A stretch of DNA of 47,013 nt from Setaria digitata (Eukaryota > Nematoda > Chromadorea > Rhabditida > Setariidae). Shown here piece by piece: positions 1 to 12,057 of the stretch (its first letter is position 1; every line of letters starts with the position of its first letter). A program made the position numbers and the translations under genes. The DNA is taken from positions 1-47,013 of the forward strand of contig RCAB01000474.1 of the NCBI GenBank assembly GCA_003640385.1. The letters run 5' to 3'. A model generated the notes under the pieces. The model made no database searches. It had not been told where the DNA came from and saw only the letters and a list, made by a program, of their open reading frames with translations.

Positions 1-1
1 A

Positions 2-286
2 GTTACTTTGAGGAAGACAGAAACTGAGCAGAAGTTACTTTATAGTTTGAAGATAGAAACTGATCACAAGTTATTTTATAGTTTGAAGAAGACAGAAGCT
101 GATCAGAAGAACTCAAGTTCTCCACTTAAGCAAGTAATATTGCGAAACGATGCGACGCCACAGAACAAGCGGAAGGGCACTGCAAACGGACACATCCACG
201 TGACCCCGCGTAACATCGTTTTACGAGAACTGAAAGGGAGAAATGAAGAGTACTTTGTGAATAAAACGATTGCGCTTCTTCTGTGA
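2..286 (+). CDS. 3' end of an unrecognised protein-coding gene (partial)
   Basis: An open frame enters from the left edge and ends at a TGA at 284-286, giving about 94 residues. The first part is an in-frame degenerate repeat of 12-13 residues, with KLLYSLKIETDH followed by KLFYSLKKTEADQ. A less repetitive basic part follows, containing TPRNIVLREL and ending NKTIALLL. Codon use from 120 onward is less AT-rich than the flanks, which supports real coding. I do not recognise the family. A near-identical copy of the last part lies at 461-619 across a single N, with mostly conservative changes. The 5' part of the gene lies outside the window. It could still be a chance open frame, but two copies that both stay open argue against that. 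Confidence 0.4.
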   Translation, partial: VTLRKTETEQKLLYSLKIETDHKLFYSLKKTEADQKNSSSPLKQVILRNDATPQNKRKGTANGHIHVTPRNIVLRELKGRNEEYFVNKTIALLL

Positions 287-792
287 CTGATATTACTCAT
301 CATACAAATCAAGAAGCCCTTTCTTAACGCCACTTCCTGTGCTACGGCTATTCCTGAAATGGAACTTTGAAAAAAAAGTCGGAAATGTTTTTGTTTATGA
401 TGTTATACTATTTCAAATTATAAATTATATTAATATATAAATTACTTTTAAACAGANCTCAAGCAAGTAATATTACGAAACGATGCGACGCCACAGAACA
501 AGCGGAAGGGCACAAGAAACGGACACATCCACGTGACCCCGCGTAACATCATCTTACGAGAACTGAAAAGGAGAAATGAAGAGCACTTTGTGAATAAAAC
601 GATTGCGCTTCTTCTGTGACTGATATTACTTATCGTACAAATCAAGAAGTCCTTTCTTAACGCCACTTCCTGCGCTACGGCTATTCCTGAAATGGAACTT
701 TGGAAAAAAAGTCGGAAATGTTTTTGTTTATGAAGTTACACTGTTTCAAATTATAAATTATATTAATATATAAATTACTTTTAAACAGGGAG
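118..792. repeat. Duplicated sequence either side of the N at 457
   Basis: About 335 bases before the N (from about 122) recur after it (458-790) with scattered substitutions. This is the longest of the seven N-flanking duplications in the window. Confidence 0.8.
461..619 (+). CDS. Second copy of the C-terminal coding segment beside the N at 457
   Basis: This repeats about 50 codons of the frame ending at 286, up to the same TGA (617-619). The substitutions keep the frame open, for example GTANGH becomes GTRNGH and EEYFV becomes EEHFV. The 3' flank is also duplicated, up to TTTTAAACAG. Because the copy starts right after the N at 457, it is more likely the other allele or an unmerged contig end than a second gene. 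Confidence 0.4.
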   Translation, partial: KQVILRNDATPQNKRKGTRNGHIHVTPRNIILRELKRRNEEHFVNKTIALLL

Positions 793-956
793 AGGAGCCT
801 AGTTCTAAAGCGAGAGAAAAGTCCTAGTAGGCTTATTTTCGTTTCCCGTTTTCATACCTTCAGGGTATAGCTCAATGAAATTGTCGCAGTCTTTAACTAC
901 CGGATCACCTCAGCTCCATTATTCTCTAAATGTTAATTCTGGCCACAAGTCATTGA

Positions 957-1155
957 CTAGAAGTCTTCACCATCTTCAGGCTAGCCCTGTCATACCCACA
1001 ATGCATTTCGTTTCAGTCGTTTGAATTAGAATACCAAAAGAAGCACCTAGCATTCNCTAGAAGTCTTCACCATCTTCAGGCTAGCCATATCATACCCGCA
1101 ATCCATTTCGTTTCAGTCGTTTGAATTAGAATACCAAAAGAAGCACCTAGCATTC
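957..1155. repeat. 99-base direct duplication around the N at 1056
   Basis: 957-1055 and 1057-1155 align end to end with a few substitutions. The left copy stops exactly at the N and the right copy starts exactly after it, so this looks like two overlapping contig ends joined without merging. Confidence 0.85.
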
Positions 1156-1180
1156 TCCAGTGTAAGTGGATTAACAAGAA

Positions 1181-1479
1181 GTACCACGGCGATAAATAGT
1201 CATTGTGGATATTTAAAACGGTAAAACAAATGACCTGAAAACACTAAGCAAAGTTCGACACGGAATTCTTTTTTCCACTTCTTTAGCTGGAGTTAGAGAC
1301 AAGATTTCCTGAGATAGAATCCGCCAGAANGTACCACGGCGATAAATAGTCATTGTGAATATTTAAAACGGTAAAACAAATGACCTGAAAACACTAAGCA
1401 AAGTTCGACACGGAATTCTTTTTTCCACTTCTTTAGCTGGAGTTAGAGACAAGATTTCCTGAGATAGAATCCGCCAGAA
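1181..1479. repeat. 149-base direct duplication around the N at 1330
   Basis: 1181-1329 and 1331-1479 are almost identical. An obvious difference is GTGGATATT versus GTGAATATT. No coding sequence is recognised in either copy. Confidence 0.85.
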
Positions 1480-1647
1480 ATAGAGAAGTTGTTTCCGTGA
1501 GACGTGGTATTACGTGACATAAAAGTTCGGAAATGGAAAATTCTACGTGGCAGAATGGATGTACAGTGACTCACAGTCATTAACACATTTCAGCACTAAA
1601 AGATTCCTATTTTGTTTAATTAAACCTCTCACTACATATCACTTCGG

Positions 1648-1810
1648 AACATGCACATCTCAAAATAAGTAGGGAAGAAGGGAAACTGAGAGGAAGTGTT
1701 TGATTTATATGNGTGTTCATATACACGTTTACGTTTACGCACGTTAACATGCACATCTCAAAATAAATAGGGAAGAAGGGAAACTGAGAGGAAGTGTTCG
1801 GTTTATATGG
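1648..1810. repeat. 64-base duplication around the N at 1712
   Basis: 1648-1711 recurs at 1746-1809 with a few changes. Here about 33 bases of unique sequence follow the N before the overlap begins. Confidence 0.8.
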
Positions 1811-1882
1811 AGTTCGGAAGGTGCAGACTGCGAAGAATGTCAGAAATAGTTTGTGGATGGATTTGGCGGAAGTTGTGTTGAG

Positions 1883-1948
1883 GAGCTGCGCATGATTTGT
1901 TGTATNTCACTGACGCTGACTTGAGAAGCTGCGCATGATGTGTTGTAT
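1883..1948. repeat. Short duplication around the N at 1906
   Basis: GAGCTGCGCATGATTTGTTG before the N recurs as GAAGCTGCGCATGATGTGTTG at about 1924. This is the shortest of the N-flanking duplications. Confidence 0.65.
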
Positions 1949-3623
1949 GGTACCAGGTGAGAAGCACTGTTATCCTAGTTTTTCAAGGCAGTTTCAAACA
2001 GGTGCTTAGATCGGTTAGGAGTTGAAGGTGCCAATGGAGATGGAGTAACGCTGATAAGGACTTTTCCGTCAGTGGAACAAAATCTTCGCTATTTTATTTC
2101 ATCGCTCTGAGATGAGCAATGTTTGAGGACTGATTATCATTGATATATTATTGATGATAAGATTAAGACTGCTTTTCAGATCATGCTGTGATATGGCAAC
2201 ATCGAAGCAAAATATTTGCGAAATGGTAGTATAATAGTTTTCTAATTGGCAATCGAACGGAATAGCATCATGTTGTGTTTCAGCTAGTCTTTGAAAAGAT
2301 TTTCAAGAAAGAAGAGAAAGAAATGCCGAACTGAGATTTTCTTTGTTTCTGGACATTTTCAGAATAATGATGACTACTACTTCGAAAACTCTGTTGCAAG
2401 TGGCCATCGGACCCTTCTGATTTGTATTGCAATCGTAACTTTAAAATTTGGCTGGGAATTGGAGAAACTACGACATATGAAGAAGCTATGTATTAGCAAT
2501 AGATCAAATACGAGTAAATGCAAAAATAGACTGAGTAAAGGTAGAATTTTGATTTATATACATCCGAAAATGTATTACCGTGGCTGACAATGAACGGGTG
2601 GATTCTATATGTGCATGCTAAACAAGACGTATATATCGACGAAGTGTTCGAGAATTTTGCGGGAAACGTTTTAGACCTTTCGACACTACCATACAATATC
2701 GTAGTAATAGAATGAACAGATATGTAAGATTGTAAATCAGGTAACAAATACAACATGTAGCAATTATAATCAGGAAAAAAGCCAAATACAACTAGAGAAG
2801 TGATAGTTTTCATTTAGTGCCCGTGTTATTTTCTGTAAAAATTTGATTGAAAAAAGAAACGAGATGATAAGAGGAGATGTAGATGGGTGCTCGAGCTGTT
2901 GCAGTTAATAAGGTTGGTGAGAGGGTGGTCTATGCTTTGTCGTGACGATAAGGCTAGGTAGACTGGAGAAATAAGTTATGAAAGGATGAGGTATGAATTT
3001 GGCAATTACTTAAAGCGTGTTAGTTGATGGTGTGAGCATTAGCATGTTTGCATGTAGCAAAGCCATTGCAAATAAAAATGATATTTTCTTTACGAGGATG
3101 TGGCAGTAATTGTTGGTGTTTAATCTGTTTTGAAATAAAATGTGACAATTTGAAATTAAAGTTCGATTAGTACTTCTCAGAGGAATAAATTGGCTAATAG
3201 GTGAAAAGTTTTCCTGCTTGCTTTATTCGAAAGTTTTGCTTGTTTATTGAACTTTTCATGACATTTTCGACAATTCCAGATGCTTGGAAGTTTACGTGAT
3301 GCTTTGGTAACAGTCCATAATGAACTGACAAGCAGGTTTACGTTTGTTTTTGTCATTTTTCCTTTTATTATATTTCTGATCATATAATTTACAAGCAAGA
3401 AGCATTTCATTGTCTCCGAAGGAAGACTGCAGTTTGGCTTTTGTTTAAACTGGAAAAGATTGATTTATTTTAATATTGTCTGTAAATTGTTTCCGATTGA
3501 GGAGGTCAAAGGTTAATTGTAAATTCTTTTCAGTGGGAAAGTCAAGTAAAGATTAACTGTTTTTAAAGTAATTTTGCTGACAAAAACTTAATGTTTACTT
3601 TTTGGTTTATTTGATTTTTTCAG

Positions 3624-5507
3624 TGTACAGAAGCTGCGAGGTTCCGCATCGCCCACTTTAGAAAGGTTATTCTACTATTCCTAATTGAATTTCTGGTTTT
3701 AACTTTTAGGTTTTTTTTTTGATGGAATAAATTCATTGCAATGTTGGATGCTTTAAAAATTGCAATTTTCAATTAATTATTTACAGATATCGTCACATAA
3801 GCTTTTTATAATTTACTTTTATTTCCAGATGTTCATCTGAGGCTGTCGCAGCTTTATTGAAAACCCAGGCTGGGAGTAATCTACTTTTGAAGTATGTGTT
3901 TTTTTCAGAACTTCCAAATTATTACTTTCGAAGAATAAGTTTGAGGACTTTAGTAAGCGGTTCGAGAATATGTACGAATATGTACATGTTTTGGAAGAGT
4001 GGCGAAATTATTGAGGGATTGTTGCTAATTTATCATGTTCATGTATTAAGAATGACATGGTTGAAGAAAATCACTAATGTCATTTTTATATGTTGGCATG
4101 GTATGATGTGCCTTACGATATTTTGTAAAGGGATTTTTTCTTAGACAGCAATCCAAATTTTATTATACTTTTAAAATTGTCGCCCATTTTATCAAGAATG
4201 AACTGAAAAAATATTTGATAATCCCTCATTTATGTTGAGGTATCAACTTAATATCGAAATGATCGAGCAAATGAACGATGAAAATATACGTCTGGCTAAT
4301 TTGTGCAGTACTCGTATGGGACGAGCGCAGCAGATGTGTAATGAACGTGCTGAGGCTATTTTAGCATGCCATGATCATTTACGTTCGTTAAATAAAGCAA
4401 GAAAGGTCCATTTGAAATTTTTTGAAATATGAATTTAGTAGTTTTAGCTTTTAGCCCTTGAATCCCTTTTTTTTTTTAAATTCCCTAATGCAAATATGCC
4501 TCATACAATCTACTGTATGAATGTTTTTTTTTTATTATTATAGTTTTATTTTTTATACTTTATATGGATTTCTTTGATAAAGCTAATTTTCTTTCTTAAT
4601 GAAAGAAAATTTGTCTATAACAAAATATACTGAGTTAAACAGTGATGTTTTAAGGAGCTAGAGGATTTGAATAATAAAATTAACAAATTGAATCGTTTTT
4701 GTCAACAAACTGAACTAGCGATGACGTATTTGGAGGCACTAGTAATTGTTGCTGATACCGAAGCAGAGATTACATCTATGAAAGATGATTTGAAAAAGGA
4801 TAAAGCAAGAATTAATAACTTTTTGGAATTTATCAATAATGTAAATGCTAATCACTCACCATTAGCATTGAGTCAAGGTTTGTTCAGTTAATTTTCATTC
4901 TCTTGTAGCGTATCATTTTTAATCATTTTATTTGCAGTAATTACTTTTTCATCTATTTCTTTGTCCTTGTGGGGGACTTTCACCTTTTTTGTTGTCTAAT
5001 ATCTACTAATTCCATAAAAACGAACGATTAATGGATACGATAGATTTTTGGAAAATTTTATTTGTGAATATGACCACTGAAACAGATGACTTTGTATAAA
5101 TATTAAAGTTCGGAAAATTGGTAGCTAAATGGAAGGCATTTCTGTTAATTGGATGATGATTAAATAGCCAACTTTCATTTTAGCAACTGTATAGTTAGAA
5201 GCTGGGAATTTATCACTTTGTTCCAAATTATGTTTTCCTTCATTAGCTACATTGTGTTCTTTTTATACATTGTTTTACACATTTCATCTTCTAGTTACTA
5301 CTTTGTCGCTTAATTTTTCTCCGAATTGACTTCATGTCTCGGAACGCATAATTTATAGCACGGTGATTTTTCTTTTTAGAAAAAATTCTTCACTTTTTTC
5401 TTTTTTCAGACAATCAACGGCTGCAGAAACAATTTGATTTAGAAAAAGAACGTTTGGAAGAGGTAGCATTGGAGGAATTTTTGAATTGTCATGAAAGTAA
5501 AGATTAA
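3624..5507 (+). CDS. Dysbindin-like coiled-coil protein, probable BLOC-1 subunit (5' incomplete)
   Basis: Five exons join in phase: 3624-3665, 3829-3891, 4240-4405, 4655-4877 and 5410-5507 (TAA). The product has at least 196 residues, is mostly predicted coiled coil and has no membrane segment. Similarity to dysbindin is by eye. A segment AGSNLLLKY sits where vertebrate dysbindin has AGLELLSRY. Heptad-like Leu spacing follows, then a LAMTYLEAL stretch resembling its THLEAS region. The C-terminus VALEEFLN resembles the EALDVFLN found near the end of vertebrate dysbindin. Dysbindin belongs to BLOC-1, which sorts cargo to lysosome-related organelles and acts at synapses. The first exon shown needs two bases from an upstream exon, so the start codon is missing. 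The alternative is another BLOC-1 or KxDL-type coiled-coil protein. The gene structure is firm and the family is moderate. Confidence 0.55.
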
Positions 5508-6817
5508 ATTTGTCTATCCCTGCCATTTACTATATTTATTGTTCGGTCTATTTTGGACCTCAATTTTCTTAACCAGTAAATTATTATTTTTCATGTCTCT
5601 TTAGATGTAACATTTATGTAACCTTTTTATATCGCGATTCGTGTCTTTATCAATTTAGTTTCTTTTTTGCATCTATTCTGTTTCGATACAGAAGTACTAG
5701 AAGTTTCTTTTGTTTGAGTTCTTTTAACCTGAAATTGTCCGTATAGGTAGCTTCGTGATTTGCCTATCTTCATTATTATTCATATTTTGTAGTAATAACG
5801 ATAGGGTTAAAGTAATATTGATAATACTTTTGAATTTATTATTTTCCAAAAAATGACGAGAGAGAACTTCGCATTCTTTCCCATTTGTGTTCGGAAGCCA
5901 GTGAGGCTCTGTTCCATGTATTTAAAAACTCTCTCATCATTTTTCAGGCTTTCTTTTCCTTTCTAAGCATAGATGTCGTTATCAAGATCCTGTCATTTAT
6001 TAATTGTAAAGATCTCTCTGTTCAGCTCTCACCTGATATTTCCTTTTACTTTATGTTTTATCAGTTCTCTTTATTTGCTTTTTAAGTATTGTTATATTTC
6101 ATTCTGTACGACTGATGTGTATATATGTTTTGATTATTTAGGCGTTTTTATCAATTTTCATATATTTGTGTCATAATCGTATCAGGACATTTTTTATGAA
6201 TGGCGTAGTAGAAAGGGATAGTTTTATAGCAATAATTGTGGGTTCTTTTCGATATTCAATGATAAACAGGTTGTCTGAGTGCTTAATTTTAAAATTATAT
6301 TATTCTCAATTTTTAAGTTTTAGGGAAGTATGCAGTCTGTGCAAACCTGGAATATCTTTTGAAACTCGAGGTTTTCATAATTTTAGAGCTAATTATATTT
6401 TTTTTTAATAGACATAAAGTCTGTTTTTTATGTTTAGCTTAGCCAGCTATTTTTTATTCTGAAGTTAATTTTATTGCTGCACGGCATAACTCTATATTAT
6501 TATATTATGAGATTGAAATTTAAAATATTTACCATGACTTCTATCGTTAACTATTCGCTCCATCATATTCTTCTATTTCCTTGCTGACTTAGAAAATGTT
6601 CATAAGCTGTGAAGCTTGTAGTTTCTTTTGGATGCCATAAACATCATGTTATGCACATGCTTTGCTTTGACAATAAATCATTTAGTAATTTCAGAAAAAT
6701 GAATTCAATTATTTCAAATATTATTTGATGCATTTTGCATGCTTATAGACAGTTTTTGTGATTAGCACTCCCAAAGCAGCAGTGAATTGAGTTCCAATTC
6801 GTGTTCATTGCCAAAAA
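5508..6817. other. Intergenic, AT-rich, nothing recognised
   Basis: This holds the 3' flanks of two genes facing each other: the dysbindin-like gene on the plus strand and the carrier on the minus strand. Open frames at 5885-6408 overlap each other, are full of Phe, Ile and Leu, and lack motifs. I see no gene. Confidence 0.5.
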
Positions 6818-9800
6818 TCATAATTTCGCTTGCAGCTTTTTCACCAAATAAAAAAATACATAATCATATACTGTGAAACTAATAGATATTGTTATGGGTC
6901 CCTGAAAAGCGATATCTTTCTGAAATCCACCTGCTGATGCTTGATATTCAGCAATGTGGAATGGAACGAAGTTGCTGTAGGCATTTCTGCTCTCGGCAAC
7001 TCATCCCACTCTGAAATTGTCTTTTGAGGTCGTCAAATCCAATTAATCTTTTTATTCCTTTCATGTATTATATAATACCCGCAGAAATTCGATTAATTCT
7101 TAAGCTTTGTCAAGTTTCATGCAAGTAAGTATAATATTGGCCAAGGTTAAATACTGCCATCAAAATAATTTCCTTTTTCATACCTTAATCCAATTCATGC
7201 TAATTCCTTTGTACAGACCGTTCCAAATCCCTTCTTTACGGTAGATGTCGTAAAGTACGTGAAGTGTATTACGATCTGACGGAACACAGCAAGTTTGCAT
7301 TCGTCGACGAACAATATCTATTGGATATGAAAGAAATTGACCGATTGCGCCCGAAATTGCGCCGTAAAAGAGACGATGATAAGGTGAAATAGTTCCATCC
7401 CAACGTTCTGCAATTAATCCAGCATTTAATTGGAACACTAAATTTGAATATAATTTTCAACTGAATGAGTGGGATGAAAAGTAAATAATGGTTGTTTCGT
7501 TCATATAAAAGTGCAGTTGGTAAGAATGAAATTAGCTTAAACGAATCTAGTACTTAATTTTTCAAACTAATGACTTTTGAATCATAATTTCTCATTTTTT
7601 TTTTTCGTAACTTCAAATAATTCATGAGGCACAAAACATTACGAAACAAAATATGTGATTTTTTTTTTTTGGAGTTTTTTTTTTTTAACAGTCATTGTGT
7701 TGTGTAATTAGTAAATTTCGAAATTTCCGACGTAAAAGAGTAAGTAATCTGTTTAGATGATTTTCTAATGTTATCCCAACAATTTCTTTTATTTTTCGTC
7801 AACTTTACAACTTTTTAATAAGTTTTTTTTTTTTTTTTTAATTTTTTAATAAATTAAATCCTCACCATTGTAAGGAACAATTTTCATTACTTTCTCAGCA
7901 CCTTAACATTTCTATGAGTGCAACAACATCAGTATCAAAGATGCGAATTACGATATTCATCTAATTGCATTTGAAAGCGATTTCTTCCTATTTCAGTTTG
8001 CATGGATCATTTGTATTAAGTGATAGTTTCGATAACAATAATACCTCGATGAAAAAGTTTAAGTGTGCCAAATGTATAGAAACTACCACCAGAATAAACC
8101 ATAATACCAACCAATGATGGCATTATTCCATAATAAAATGACCTTCAATATTGTTTACAACTTGTAGAAACCTAGCAACTTCGTGATATATCCAAGCTTA
8201 TATGTATGTCAGTGATTAGCTAACACAAAATACAAAAAAAAAAAAATAATGATCTCTCCTTTGGAAGTATGACTAAAATTATCTCATTAATATTAAGCTT
8301 GAAAAAAAAAAAAAAAAAAAAAAAACTCTATATATTCTAATTCATTTAAAAGAAAAGGGAATGATTGAAGAATTAGTCTATAATTATGCAAATTACATTG
8401 TTGTAAGAAGAATGTATTTAATTTTTTCTTTTTTCTTTTTTCATACTTCTTTCTGACTGCTTTAAAAATTTGCTTTACTCTCTTACACATTAATTTACCA
8501 TCTACTCTTATTTATTGTGTCATGAAATGCATTAAATTATCCACCCAATTCCTTCTACCGTATACATTTTGATAAAAACTGTTCGCAGGCTACTGTAATC
8601 GGTATATTTCGACGAAGCAAGACGAGCTTTTGCTGTATCCAACGGATATACAATTACTGTTGCTGTAACGCCAGCTAATGAACCAGCCAATAATCGTCGG
8701 ACAGGTGTACATTTTCTAAAATTGCTAATTAGCAATAAATTATTTAATTAGTGAGCTGATTGTATGCTAATTCTTTTGTTTTTTTTTTATCGCGATTTCA
8801 CAACAAACCTACAAACTACGGGTCATAGTTTAAGAATCCTGTTAATTTTCTTGACAGTGTGACAAAACAAAATTTACTTATAAAATTTAGTGATTTCTTT
8901 AATTTCTTTTCAGTATTATTCTTCAACGGATAGCATCATTTCTAGGCCTATGTTCAATTCCTTTATTCTACATTCACAATAATTATCATATTTTCAATTG
9001 ACAGAAAATATCGATTCACTTCTTTTCCCTGTTTTGAAATTTTAAAGAAGTCAAAATTCTATAAAAGTAAAATGAGTCGTTTAATGGCATTAATCTTGAA
9101 AATGATGCTACAATCTATTGCACTAATTCTTCGGAAGAAAAAATATGTGTACATTGTTTTTAGAGCTTACGTTTTGAACCTCAGTAAATCATAGAAACAT
9201 TATAGATGAATTTTTTGTTTTAATTATTTTTGCTGATGCTCATTTTTACTCGAAATTATTGAGTTAAAATTTAATTATTATAATAATACAATTACAAATA
9301 TAATAATTGCCTATCGTAGTCGACACGAAGTAAAATTTTATAATGTTCATGTGAAGCAAATTGAATAGCAGCATATGGTACTACACGTAAAAGTGTTGCT
9401 GAATTACCACGCCAAAGTGAAGTTAGTCCATTTTTTCGATAAGAAAATTTTAGAAATTTCATTGCTTCAAATAGTGAATAATGTTTTGTTGAGGATACTG
9501 AAAAAATTCTACCAATAATAATGGTAATACAAACAATAATGATTGTGATTGCAGCATTAATTAGTTATTGTGTTAATAATAAATTGGAAAATAAGAGTGA
9601 TGCAAAATAATTATAATTAAGTAAATGAAATAATGTGTCTATATTTTCAACTTATCTTTAATTTGGAGTTCTAGATCAATCAAAATTCATATTTCATGTT
9701 GCAAAATTTTGTTTATCTAGTACCGAATTTTTTTGAATTTCAATATACATACCACCATTTCATAAATTAAATTCAATTTGATTTATTTAGTATAGTTCAA

Positions 9801-10823
9801 ATTTTGACAAGCCAGATTTTTTTCGTCCTAATAAACATAGTTATACTGATATAGCTGATTTACTTTTTATTTCATTATTTTACCTTGAAAATTGATTTTC
9901 GCCCTTTCCAGTGGTGCAACAACTGATTTAGCGAGCATTCCTGAAAATGCACCTGCTCCAAATGACGATGCAAATATCACCGGATGATTTTCGGTTGGCT
10001 AAAAAACAAAAAAAAGTAACGAAGAGTTAATGAAGTAGGAAAAAATTAAGCTGGTAGTTTCCGCTGAGTTTTTGAAAATTTTCAAACAACTTTATAAATT
10101 AATTTTCAAATAACTTTAATTTTTTTTTTTTTGAGAAGAGACAAAGAGAAAAAATTGCTCGATTTAATTTTGCTAATAATTTCTGTTAATCAAAAAATTT
10201 TTTTGCAATGCTATTTTGCTCGCCTCACTGAAAGCAATTTTTTCTCTTCTCTGCTCCTTTAAATATTTCCATTCTCTTCCAACTCCCGGAAATTTCGGGA
10301 AACCCTCGGAGATTTGAAAAATAAGCAATAATTATCTTGAATAACACCAAACAGTCTTTTATTTAAAAAAAAAAAAAGAAAAAAAATTTATTCAAAAAGA
10401 CGTTGAAATAAGTTATTTATCTTTTCATTTGCTATAAAAAGAAAGAAATTGCACTGCTCTTAATGAACCAACGTACTACTAATTATTATTAATTGTTATN
10501 TTAAAAAAAAAAAAAGAAAAAAAAATTTATTCAAAAAGACGTTGAAATAAGTTATTTATCTTTTCATTTGCTATAAAAAGAAAGAAATTGCACTGCTCTT
10601 AATGAACCAACGTACTACTAATTATTATTAATTGTTATTCCGAATAGATAAATAAAGGTTTTTTGAATAGCAAAAAAATTCTAACTTAAGAATTTAAGCA
10701 TACCTTATCTTTATGCATTAACCAATTCTTGTAATGTGAATAATATTTACGTCTACCAAATTTTTTAACAGCTAAATGAATTTTTATTAAAATCTCTTTA
10801 TTGATCCGAAAATGGCTACTCAT
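6818..10823 (-). CDS. Mitochondrial carrier, SLC25A42-type coenzyme A transporter
   Basis: Seven exons read on the minus strand: 10704-10823 (ATG), 9884-9998, 9311-9497, 8545-8715, 8045-8142, 7184-7437 and 6818-6901 (TGA). Phases agree throughout and give about 342 residues. The three carrier repeats each show the P-x-[DE]-x-x-[KR] signature: [11 protein letters not shown] (68-78), [10 protein letters not shown] and [32 protein letters not shown] and [12 protein letters not shown] match SLC25A42 closely. That protein exchanges coenzyme A and adenine nucleotides across the inner mitochondrial membrane. The N-terminus before repeat 1 is basic and about 45 residues long. The end of exon 3 is uncertain. 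The best-fitting donor is GC (AG|GCAATT at 9311/9310), with an in-phase GT donor 15 bases on (exon end 9296). An N-flanked duplication at 10362-10639 lies in intron 1. Family assignment is firm. Confidence 0.92.
10362..10639. repeat. About 138-base duplication around the N at 10500, inside carrier intron 1
   Basis: 10362-10499 and 10501-10639 are essentially identical, starting in a poly-A run and ending AATTGTTAT. It lies wholly within the first intron of the carrier gene and so does not disturb its coding sequence. Confidence 0.85.
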
Positions 10824-12057
10824 TTATAATATGCCATTCATTTCGAAAATATTTAAGTTTCAAAAGGAAATATTTCTGATATGAACTCTGATATTCCTCC
10901 CAAATTTCCAGTTATTATATAACAAAGACTTGATCAAATTGCCTCAGCTTTTTTTGGAATTTACAACAACCATCTAATTCATATGATTATAGCAAAAATG
11001 AATAAATGCTCATAAATTTATTACATTTATATTTAATTTATTTCATTTCTATCCATGGTAATGTTAGACAAAAAAATCTGCATGAATAAACTTTTTACTT
11101 TTTATCATAATGTGAATTTCTGAACAAAAAAAAAAAAAAATTGAATGTTTTCGTAATTTCATAGAAATTGTTTGCATTCGTTTAAACAGCATAAAATCAA
11201 ATAACTGAAATGATAATAACTGGTATCAGTTTCTACCTATAAAATGATGTAGACAATTATCGTATAAGGTCAATTTTATTCGTCCATGTAAAATTAACAC
11301 TTCCGGATAAATGTAGAAAACGAAGCATTTAAATCAGTCTTTGTGTTAAAATGTGTGACAAAATACACTCAATAATTTATTTTATATTATTACTCACTTA
11401 TATTAGTCGGTATTTTATGGTGACGAAAAAAATTTTCGGAAAACATTACAAACAAATGTGTGAATTATAATCAGTGAATTTCCATAATTTCCGATAGTTT
11501 CAGTTATCGGTTTTATCGGAATTAACGAAACTGAGAAGTAATGAATATACTGAAAGAAATAAAACATCCGTAAAAATTTAACAAATGAGCGATTAAAACT
11601 AAAAAGAAAAAAAAAAAAGGAGCAAAAAAAGGTCAAAAAGGAAATAATTGCAGTATGGGAATCTTCAAATTTATAATTTTAGCAATTGCAATAATAGAAT
11701 TCAGATAACTTATGTCGTGAATTAATTCGAAATGTGATAAAAGAGTAAAAGTAATCGATGAATATAATGCAATACGGCAAGAAATTTCAACTGAATAGCA
11801 AAGAACAGAAAAAGATTAACAACTTGATTAATTCCAAAAAGTTTTTTAAAATTCAGCAATCTCAAAAAGCTTTTATTTGAATTCTTTTTTTTTTTAGCAA
11901 TTATTCTATATATTTATTGATTACTAGGAGAAAAAGCGATTAAAATAGTAGAAACTTTTTGTTCGCTTTTTCGATAGCATACAATGAAAATTGGCCATAA
12001 TTAATTGGACAATAACAGTAATGAAGCATTCATTCATCGCTCAAACATATTCTGAAT
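10824..12057. other. Intergenic between two minus-strand genes
   Basis: This is AT-rich sequence with homopolymer runs. It should contain the promoter and trans-splice region of the carrier gene (start at 10823) and the 3' flank of the cuticlin-like gene (stop at 12058). No open frame here has coding character. Confidence 0.5.

Larger units (their letters stand above)
793..3623. other. Non-coding or unassigned stretch
   Basis: Apart from the N-flanking duplications I find no gene that I can support here. A 98-codon open frame at 2291-2587 follows an in-frame stop and has no matching splice acceptor or recognisable motif. The missing first exon or exons of the dysbindin-like gene may lie here. 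A short ATG-led stretch at about 2884 ending AATAAG|GTTGG is one weak candidate. Confidence 0.4.

Noticed and set aside
2291..2587. 98-codon plus-strand open frame, basic N-terminus
   Set aside because: It begins just after an in-frame TAG, the acceptor before it (GTTTCAG) does not give this frame, and no motif is recognisable.
5885..6408. Overlapping plus-strand open frames
   Set aside because: They are Phe/Leu/Ile-rich, overlap in different frames and have no motif; they reflect base composition.
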